NCBI GenBank assembly: GCA_902775385.1 | Contig: CACYMI010000034.1 | Span: 1-38,535 of the forward strand | Origin: an uncultured Bacteroidales bacterium | GTDB lineage: Bacteria > Bacteroidota > Bacteroidia > Bacteroidales > Bacteroidaceae | Direction: 5' to 3' | DNA: 38,535 nt | The notes under the pieces: model-generated | What the model was told of the DNA's origin: nothing | What the model saw: the letters and a program-made list of their open reading frames with translations, nothing else | Database searches by the model: none | Shown: piece by piece, positions 32,968 through 38,535 of the stretch | Layout: every line of letters starts with the position of its first letter | Position numbering within the stretch: position 1 is the first letter of the stretch | Program-made: the position numbers and the translations under genes

Positions 32968-35900
32968 TTACTTCACGATTTTCTTGCCATTCAAGATATA
33001 AACACCCTTCTTAAGGTGACAGTTGACAGGTGATAGTTGAGAGTTGATCTTTCTTCCGGAAAGATCGTAAACTCCCTTCTCATTTTGAATCTTGGATTTT
33101 GGATTTTGAATTTTCTCAATTCCAGTAGCCTCACCTTCAATGGTGAAGACAAGGTCGAACACATCTTCGGCAATGACGCTTTCCTCAGGAGCAATGTAAC
33201 CGGTGTTGGCAGATACATCACGTGTACAGTCGGTATTATCCTGACCGAATGCCTCCACCAGGGTGTTACCCCAACTGCCGAAGTTACCGCCAAAGACTAC
33301 TACCGCTCCGGTAGTTACCCACTGATAGGTGTAGGTACCTCTCAAACCATTGTCATTCAAGGCATCAGGTTCGATATCCGTGGAGGTAATGGTAAGGGTT
33401 TCATATTCATCTTCAGCATCCTTGTCAAATTCGCTGATATCGCCATTCACATACAGGACAGGCTGACCGGGTTTGGCCTCGTCAATTCTGTTAAAGGCAT
33501 AGTGGCAAGCATCGTCCTTCTGGTACATGCCTTTGAACTCGTAAAGCTCTCCATCCGTCACACTGAAACCTACAGGATAGCACCAGATGCGCATACTGTT
33601 TGGCTTTACAGGTTCCAGCACTCCGTCATAGATATCCGGGGTATTGAGCTCATTATCGTCAATCTCGGAGATGAAGAGGGCGCTGTTACTGCTCACCTCT
33701 GTCGCTGTCCATGTCACCAGTGAATGACCGGCATTCTGAGCATGCAGGTAAACGGGATTGTTACCGAATTCCTCACCTTTGAGGTTACGTGCGTGAATCA
33801 GCACCTTGCCCAAACCGACAGCACTGACATTGAAGATAGCTGGTGTGAGTCCCAATGAGAGGGCCGTACCGGCACTGGCTCCGCTAACATAGAGTCCGCT
33901 CTTATGCTGTAATACATAAGCGCTGTCTCCCAAGGAAATGAAGCGGAAGGCTATCTGATCCATGCTTTCGATAATCTGGTCACTGACAAAACGCAGGGCC
34001 TGACCACGGGGAACTTCATCCATAGCAGGGATGACCAGCGACTCGTCATCACCATCAACCTCAACGTCAGCGGGAGATACATAGTTGTCATACAGGTCGC
34101 CCAGTTTGGTATTAACGGCGTTTGACTTCTGCCATCCGTACTGGTCATACATATCCTCAGTGGCAAAACGGATAGCATACCATTTACCTGCCTGTACGGG
34201 ATTGGCACTTGACATGATATCATTCACACCTGACTGAATCCGCTGAATGAATTCATCAGTCTGATCCTGTGTGTAAACACCGGCCATGTCATACTCGACA
34301 GCATCCCTTATAACATTATCCAAAGAACCGGCGCTACTTTCCGCACTCCAGTAACCGGGATCGGTTCCTATTACCACCATCTCTGTAGCGTTCCTGTTCT
34401 TCCTGATTACCTCACGCAATGGTGCGGGATCAACGTAGATGGCCTTAGCAGCATCGTAAGCGTCCTTTAGCTTATTGAATTCATCAGGTGTAAGCTCATC
34501 CATGTCCATCGTCTTGGCAGCAGCAAGCTCGCTCACGAGATTGGCACCCGTCTCACCCATACCCTTTAGCTGGCTGTTCTCGTTCACGCTTACCTGCAGC
34601 ATATTAAACTCGGCCATGTGGAAGTAACCGCGATTGTAACTTGTAGGAGCAGTCTCGGTGACAACAAACTTATAAACCGGATAAGCGTCCTCGACAGTGA
34701 AAAGCTCAGACCTGAGCGACTCTCCGGGAGTGCTATAGGGGAATGAAAGCTGAGCCAGCAGTTTAAAGCTGTCAGGCTCGCCCTCGGTATCTGTTCCACC
34801 ATATATATCCATCTTACTTACGTGGTCATTATAGGCATCGGTACGACGTGTCATGCTAATCTGCAAATCACCGCCGACAGGCTCGTCGAATGTGGCAAAC
34901 AGCCAGTGGGAACCGGGCTCTACGTTGCCACCGCCCCATGCTGTATGATAGTAGGTGGAGGGATTACCGTCTATAAGCGAACTGATATCGCCGCCGTCCA
35001 GTTTACTGGGGTACAGATCATTCTCGCCGAACGGGCAGCTCAGCTGGGATGCCCGGGTGATGAGTTCCGTGCGTGTCTCATCGGTAGCCACCTCCACCAG
35101 GCTGTCAGCCTGCTCAATCAGTTTCTGGTACCTGCTGACAAGCAGCTCATGGTCCTTAAAGGGAGCATAATCATCCACCAATGCCTGAACTTCCTCATCG
35201 CTTACCGGCTCAAGCAGCCATTGGGAAGCACCGGCACCGGCCTCCCAGCCTACAATGTTGCTGGCATTTCCTGAACCGCCACCATGGCCATTGGTATGTA
35301 GGAAAGAATAATTGCCACCGGAACTGGGGCGCATAGCCACAATCACTTTCCGGTCTTCTGTGCGGCCCTTATACTCGAAGAACATCTCCGTGGTACTGGT
35401 GGTGCTGAGGGTTGCCTGGCTGCTCTGCGAGCACTTATCAAGAATTCCGTCCGTGGCAATGTTCATCATCTGAATGAATCCGGTTTCGGGATTGTTGGTG
35501 AGCTTCCAAAGATAACGGCAATCGGTACTGTCCAGGTCGGCCCACATAGCCTTCATGTCCTCAAGGGTGGCATACATAGCCTTGGTGGGATGAGTGACCG
35601 TTTCGATGTAAATGGGATTCTCGTCAGAGTCTTTCTCGCCCGTATCAACTCGGACAGTCTTGGTCCACTGCATGGCACTGACAATACGGTAGTTACCGTC
35701 GGCAATGGTCAGTTTCACCAGGGTGGCCATGATATCCTCATAGCTCTTGTCGATAGTCTCAAGGATAGTAGCCAATGTTGCCTCGTCAGGGGTGTCGACA
35801 TTGTTGTTGACAATATCAAAGGCCTGCTGTACAGCGTTGATGAAAGTGTTGTACAGCTCGTCGCTGGCATTGTACTGACCGATATCAGTGCCACGGTCGA

Positions 35901-36489
35901 TGGTCTCGTCCCCATAATCCGGCAGATACCTGTCATAAAGCAGAACGCGGTTCAGCAGTTTGCTCAGCAGGATGTCTTTCTCAGAGATTTCCAGGTTCAC
36001 ATTGTAGATAACCAGCACACGCGAACCGGACACGCCCCCTGACCATGAAGACGGACCTACACCACTATAGGACATATCTATGTACTGTCCCGACTCGTTT
36101 CTGAAGCCGCAGTTGCCATCGGCGACATCAATGTACAGCATAACAAGATCGGTCTTGGTGGAGGTGGAGCCGCCGTCGCTGGTGCCGTCAATACTGATGT
36201 AACGGCTGGTATTAACGTTCTGCACCGTGAACTTGTCACCTACCGGTGTAATGACCCACAGATACTTGCTGTCCGGGGTCGTCTCGTCCATCTTGTTATC
36301 TGCGGCGATATTCGTTCCGGCATCATACATCCAGTGGGTAGAGCCGTCTTGGCCGTGTGTCTGGATAACATATTTCTTTTCTGCCGAAAACTCTGTTACC
36401 GGACCGGCGTCTATTAGTACCTGTGCCTTCAGGGTACTGCTAAACAGAACCGCCAGCAACATGGAACAAAAGGTAATTAATTTCTTCAT
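32968..36489 (-). CDS. Large secreted surface protein with discoidin-like domain and C-terminal tail
   Basis: 1173 residues with a signal peptide (MKKLITFCSMLLAVLFSSTLKAQ). N-terminal beta-trefoil-like stretches (about 25-150 and 260-430; 'KYVIQTHGQDGSTHWMYDAG', 'YRIVSAMQWTKTVRV') precede an F5/8 type C domain (about 495-640; 'SSLIDGNPSTYYHTAWGGG', 'DLQISMTRRTDAYNDHVSKM', 'YKFVVTETAPTSYNRGYFHMAEFNML'). A helical linker, another trefoil-like part (about 770-920) and a C-terminal beta region follow. No catalytic motif was recognised, so a glycan-binding or adhesin role is inferred. The tail is VYDLSGRKI...GVYILNGKKIVK with two translated heptamer arrays, closely matching the M60 protein tail. 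Promoter at 36543-36551. Confidence 0.88.
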   Translation of the reverse strand: MKKLITFCSMLLAVLFSSTLKAQVLIDAGPVTEFSAEKKYVIQTHGQDGSTHWMYDAGTNIAADNKMDETTPDSKYLWVITPVGDKFTVQNVNTSRYISIDGTSDGGSTSTKTDLVMLYIDVADGNCGFRNESGQYIDMSYSGVGPSSWSGGVSGSRVLVIYNVNLEISEKDILLSKLLNRVLLYDRYLPDYGDETIDRGTDIGQYNASDELYNTFINAVQQAFDIVNNNVDTPDEATLATILETIDKSYEDIMATLVKLTIADGNYRIVSAMQWTKTVRVDTGEKDSDENPIYIETVTHPTKAMYATLEDMKAMWADLDSTDCRYLWKLTNNPETGFIQMMNIATDGILDKCSQSSQATLSTTSTTEMFFEYKGRTEDRKVIVAMRPSSGGNYSFLHTNGHGGGSGNASNIVGWEAGAGASQWLLEPVSDEEVQALVDDYAPFKDHELLVSRYQKLIEQADSLVEVATDETRTELITRASQLSCPFGENDLYPSKLDGGDISSLIDGNPSTYYHTAWGGGNVEPGSHWLFATFDEPVGGDLQISMTRRTDAYNDHVSKMDIYGGTDTEGEPDSFKLLAQLSFPYSTPGESLRSELFTVEDAYPVYKFVVTETAPTSYNRGYFHMAEFNMLQVSVNENSQLKGMGETGANLVSELAAAKTMDMDELTPDEFNKLKDAYDAAKAIYVDPAPLREVIRKNRNATEMVVIGTDPGYWSAESSAGSLDNVIRDAVEYDMAGVYTQDQTDEFIQRIQSGVNDIMSSANPVQAGKWYAIRFATEDMYDQYGWQKSNAVNTKLGDLYDNYVSPADVEVDGDDESLVIPAMDEVPRGQALRFVSDQIIESMDQIAFRFISLGDSAYVLQHKSGLYVSGASAGTALSLGLTPAIFNVSAVGLGKVLIHARNLKGEEFGNNPVYLHAQNAGHSLVTWTATEVSSNSALFISEIDDNELNTPDIYDGVLEPVKPNSMRIWCYPVGFSVTDGELYEFKGMYQKDDACHYAFNRIDEAKPGQPVLYVNGDISEFDKDAEDEYETLTITSTDIEPDALNDNGLRGTYTYQWVTTGAVVVFGGNFGSWGNTLVEAFGQDNTDCTRDVSANTGYIAPEESVIAEDVFDLVFTIEGEATGIEKIQNPKSKIQNEKGVYDLSGRKINSQLSPVNCHLKKGVYILNGKKIVK
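33014..33115. repeat. Two heptamer arrays translated in the C-terminal tail
   Basis: The first array, about 33014-33048, is of the AGTTGAC/AGTTGAG type (encodes NSQLSPVNCHLK on the minus strand). The second, 33084-33111, is TTTGAAT, CTTGGAT, TTTGGAT, TTTGAAT (encodes KIQNPKSKIQN). Same order and position as in the M60 tail. Confidence 0.85.
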
Positions 36490-36542
36490 GTCATGAATGA
36501 TTTTAAGGTTTTATTGATAATAAATGGTATTAAATCACATAT

Positions 36543-36551
36543 GCAAAGATA
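36543..36551 (-). promoter_or_regulatory. -7 box of the large surface-protein gene
   Basis: The minus strand reads TATCTTTGC, exact consensus, 54 nt upstream of the ATG at 36489. No clear -33 TTTG. Confidence 0.55.
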
Positions 36552-36659
36552 AATAAAATAAATATAATGTACGCACGCGCGAACAGCTTATGTCATTTTA
36601 CTTTAAAGTTTATTAACAAAAAAAATGCCTGTAAGGGCAGATATGTAAAAAGAAAAGTG

Positions 36660-36668
36660 TAACTTTGG
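36660..36668 (+). promoter_or_regulatory. -7 box immediately in front of a gene
   Basis: TAACTTTGG (last base off consensus) ends 7 nt before the ATG at 36676, leaving almost no leader. Confidence 0.45.
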
Positions 36669-36675
36669 CATACAA

Positions 36676-37203
36676 ATGTACAAGACTACAAATCCTCTGA
36701 TATGGCTTTGCCGCATCAGGCACCGTTGCGGCTATGGGGTGCATTCCCCGTATGCCTTCCGGTTCATTACGGACATTCTGTATATGAGCCTGCCCTACTA
36801 TGCCTATGACGAGCTGGACAGGAATCTGCCGTTCAGGTGTATGTTCAGGGTCAGGAAAATTCTGCACATGCTGCTACGGCTGAGTAACTGGAGGCAGCCC
36901 GGTACGATTATCTGCCTGTCAGCCCACGCTTATGTGAGGCAATATCTGCAGGCCGGATGCCGGAAAGCCGAAGTATATGAGTGTATTCCGGAAGGGAAGG
37001 CGGACCTGTGCTGGCTGGACGGGCCAGACGAACGGATTGTAAGCCATCTGGGTGAGCAGTCGGTCCTGATACTGGATCATCTGAACAGGCACAGGACATG
37101 GTTCCGCAGCCTGCCTGCCGTGCTGACGTTCGATCTTTACGATATAGGCATAGCCTTATTCGATACCAAATATAACAAACAACACTATACAGTTAATTTC
37201 TGA
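36676..37203 (+). CDS. Uncharacterised protein, degenerate methyltransferase-like, Bacteroidales family
   Basis: 175 residues, no signal peptide. The N-terminal 'RHRCGYGVHSPYAFRFITDILY' followed by 'YYAYDEL' matches a Bacteroidetes family that includes SAM-dependent methyltransferase-like proteins, and the C-terminal 'TFDLYDIGIALFDTKYNKQHYTVNF' fits the last strands of that fold. The SAM-binding glycine loop is not evident, so it may be non-catalytic or diverged. The stop overlaps the ATG of the cobalamin adenosyltransferase by one base (TGATG), so the two are translationally coupled; a link to cobalamin metabolism is only inferred. The -7 box lies so close that the mRNA may be nearly leaderless. 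Confidence 0.75.
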   Translation: MYKTTNPLIWLCRIRHRCGYGVHSPYAFRFITDILYMSLPYYAYDELDRNLPFRCMFRVRKILHMLLRLSNWRQPGTIICLSAHAYVRQYLQAGCRKAEVYECIPEGKADLCWLDGPDERIVSHLGEQSVLILDHLNRHRTWFRSLPAVLTFDLYDIGIALFDTKYNKQHYTVNF

Positions 37204-37757
37204 TGAGAAAATGTAATGTCTATACACGAACGGGGGATCATGGCGAAACCAGCCTGATTGGCGGCAAGCGGATTCCGAAGACCAGTCTGCGGCTGGAGAG
37301 CTATGGCTCGGTGGATGAGCTGAACAGCCAGTTGGGGCTGCTGCTGACTTACCTGGACGAACCTGCCGACCATGAGTGTCTGCTGAGGATACAGTGCCAG
37401 CTCTTTGCCATAGGAAGCATTCTGGCCACTGACCCGGAAAGCAGCGTGCCTGCCAGATGCCGGATCACCGACGAGGATATCATGGAACTGGAGCGTTCTA
37501 TCGACATGGCCAATGACGGACTGCCAGGATGGCGCGGTTTTACCCTGCCCGGGGGATGCCGTGCTGCGGCAGTGGCACATGTGTGCCGAACAGTCTGCCG
37601 GCGGACTGAGCGGATAATTTACGCATTGGATGCCGTGGAACCGGTAGATAAGAACGTGACAGCCTACATGAACCGCTTGAGCGATTATCTGTATGTTCTG
37701 GCCTGTCGCCTGAATTATTTGGGCGGTACAGATGAAATTTTATGGCATAAAGGATGA
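37203..37757 (+). CDS. Cob(I)alamin adenosyltransferase, PduO type
   Basis: Transfers the adenosyl group of ATP to cob(I)alamin, giving adenosylcobalamin for enzymes such as methylmalonyl-CoA mutase. 184 residues, the normal length of the PduO family. Motifs: YTRTGDHGETSLIGGKRIPKTSLRLESYGSVDELNSQLGL (ATP-binding N-terminus), LPGGCRAAAVAHVCRTVCRRTER and MNRLSDYLYVLACRLNYLGG. The usual 'R.ARTVCRRAER' helix carries the conserved arginines. Its start overlaps the upstream stop. It appears to be the last gene of the pair; no strong terminator is seen before the next promoter at 37776. Confidence 0.95.
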   Translation: MRKCNVYTRTGDHGETSLIGGKRIPKTSLRLESYGSVDELNSQLGLLLTYLDEPADHECLLRIQCQLFAIGSILATDPESSVPARCRITDEDIMELERSIDMANDGLPGWRGFTLPGGCRAAAVAHVCRTVCRRTERIIYALDAVEPVDKNVTAYMNRLSDYLYVLACRLNYLGGTDEILWHKG

Positions 37758-37775
37758 TAATTACAGAAATAATTG

Positions 37776-37784
37776 TATCTTTGC
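37776..37784 (+). promoter_or_regulatory. -7 box of the DUF2795 gene
   Basis: TATCTTTGC, exact consensus, followed by a ~110-nt leader with several short self-complementary stretches up to the ATG at 37900. Confidence 0.6.
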
Positions 37785-37899
37785 GTCTTCAATAGAGATG
37801 CAAGGCTTCTGTCCTTCGGAGAGTTCGGAGTTGAAAGTGCGGAGACGGGGATGAGAGCCTGTTTGGAATTTAAATAATATACTTAAAACCGTAATTAAT

Positions 37900-38121
37900 A
37901 TGTACTGGACATTGGAATTAGCCTCAAAACTGGAGGATGCTCCCTGGCCTGCGACCAAAGAGGAGCTCATTGACTATGCGACACGTAGCGGCGCTCCTCT
38001 TGAAGTAATAGAGAATCTCTCTGAGATTGAAGATGAGGGCGATGTATATGAGAACATCGAGGATATCTGGCCGGATTATCCTACTAAGGAAGACTTCCTA
38101 TTCAACGAGGATGAGTATTGA
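37900..38121 (+). CDS. Small DUF2795 family protein
   Basis: 73 residues, acidic, cytoplasmic. The sequence 'MYWTLELASKLEDAPWPATKEELIDYATRSGAPLEVIENLSEI' is typical of the DUF2795 family of Bacteroidetes, a helical domain of unknown function; the C-terminus 'DIWPDYPTKEDFLFNEDEY' is the usual conserved ending. It has its own promoter, a long leader and a strong terminator (38154-38196), so it is monocistronic. Confidence 0.92.
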   Translation: MYWTLELASKLEDAPWPATKEELIDYATRSGAPLEVIENLSEIEDEGDVYENIEDIWPDYPTKEDFLFNEDEY

Positions 38122-38153
38122 TCGGTTTTCGTAGGCGTAAGCAACTGAAAATC

Positions 38154-38196
38154 AACGAGGTGTGAAAAAATAACAATTTGCACACCTCGTTTTTTG
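38154..38196 (+). terminator. Terminator of the DUF2795 gene
   Basis: 11-bp perfect stem AACGAGGTGTG with CACACCTCGTT, followed by a T tract; loop of 16 nt. Confidence 0.85.
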
Positions 38197-38272
38197 TGCA
38201 AAATATGCCATTTTTAGTGGCACAATAATGGCACAAACGGTCAAAATTAGGATTAATTAGGTGAGGAAATCG

Positions 38273-38328
38273 AATTATTTGCACTAAAAACGGTACCTTT
38301 GCATAATCCTCTTTTAGTGCAAATAATT
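38273..38328. repeat. Perfect 17-bp inverted repeat around a promoter
   Basis: AATTATTTGCACTAAAA (38273-38289) and TTTTAGTGCAAATAATT (38312-38328) are exact reverse complements, separated by 22 nt that contain the -7 box TACCTTTGC. The rest of 38197-38535 is AT-rich with a short direct repeat TGGCACAA (about 38218-38236); apart from a possible gene start at 38501 nothing else is seen. Confidence 0.85.
38294..38302 (+). promoter_or_regulatory. -7 box within the inverted repeat
   Basis: TACCTTTGC, exact consensus, lying between the two 17-bp arms. Presumably drives the gene that continues beyond the right edge. Confidence 0.6.
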
Positions 38329-38500
38329 ATTATATCACAAAACATATTAAAATTAAGGGCAAAATTACTCATTTTGCAGTAATTATTAAAAAAGTTTAGG
38401 AAATTTGGAGAACGGCCTTGCTCGTAAGTTCGCCTCCCGACTGGACATCGAGCGCCTAACAGGCAAGCAATTAGCAAGACAAAGAGATAATTAGTTTAGG

Positions 38501-38535
38501 ATGTCTGATATGAAAACGAAATGGAAACTATCTGA
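38501..38535 (+). CDS. Possible 5' end of a gene cut by the right edge
   Basis: ATG at 38501 opens a frame MSDMKTKWKLS that runs off the window. It is about 200 nt downstream of the promoter at 38294-38302. Too short to assign; a start beyond the edge is equally possible. Confidence 0.25.
   Translation, partial: MSDMKTKWKLS

Noticed and set aside
38273..38328. Simple rho-independent terminator
   Set aside because: No T tract follows the right arm on the plus strand and it encloses a consensus -7 box; the terminator of the preceding gene is already at 38154-38196.
38253..38477. Minus-strand 74-codon frame near the right edge
   Set aside because: Low-complexity AT-rich region overlapping the inverted repeat and promoter; no protein-like features.

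Overview
The window is chromosomal DNA of a Bacteroidales bacterium, most likely a Prevotella-like gut or rumen species. The main evidence is: promoters of the Bacteroidetes type (TAnnTTTGC at -7, TTTG about 19-21 nt upstream); secreted proteins ending in the short tail 'YDLSGRKI...GIYIINGKKVVIK' or 'YNMAGQRVSK...GKK'; and families such as GH97, peptidase M60, PgpH and DUF2795. This is read from the sequence and from family knowledge; no database search was run.

Layout. 1-565: 3' end of a secreted surface protein followed by a 51-aa protein. 646-2205 (-): gltX. 2421-4499: pgpH, a membrane HD phosphodiesterase. 4691-13018: a co-directional block of M60 peptidase, polytopic DUF6057-like protein, CxxCH lipoprotein and nagB. 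13019-13424: heptamer arrays and a possible small RNA. 13425-15137 (-): a 5'-nucleotidase split into two genes. 15325-15693: rplS with a structured leader. 15822-18012: a GH27 alpha-galactosidase broken by an internal deletion. 18144-18225: tRNA-Leu(UAG). 18276-21452 (-): glutaminase-like (DUF4965) secreted protein. 21773-26434: a large multidomain surface protein broken in a Big_2 domain, followed by a second copy of the small protein seen at the left end. 26579-31144: GH97, calpain-like protease and NAD-dependent epimerase. 31352-32642: a cohesin-like plus dockerin protein and a small secreted protein. 32968-36489 (-): large surface protein with a discoidin-like domain. 36676-38121: a degenerate methyltransferase-like protein, PduO-type cobalamin adenosyltransferase and a DUF2795 protein. 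38122-38535: terminator, a 17-bp inverted repeat around a promoter, and possibly the first codons of a gene.

Functionally this is a glycan and glycoprotein foraging neighbourhood (M60, GH27, GH97, glutaminase-like, lectin-like and discoidin proteins, amino-sugar catabolism) mixed with housekeeping genes (gltX, rplS, tRNA-Leu, pgpH, cobalamin adenosyltransferase).

The most striking signal is not a gene. It is a pervasive set of phased short tandem repeats, mostly 7-mers and also 6-mers and 9-mers, plus G/C-rich REP/REPIN-like palindromes. They lie in most intergenic gaps, supply start or stop codons of some genes, and are translated inside coding sequences at recurrent places: the hinge of the C-terminal sorting-like tail in at least three proteins, a signal peptide, and a linker of the alpha-galactosidase. 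A second theme is the pairing of a surface-protein 3' end with a small 'KPAM.IEEAQVANMLAESL' protein, present twice.
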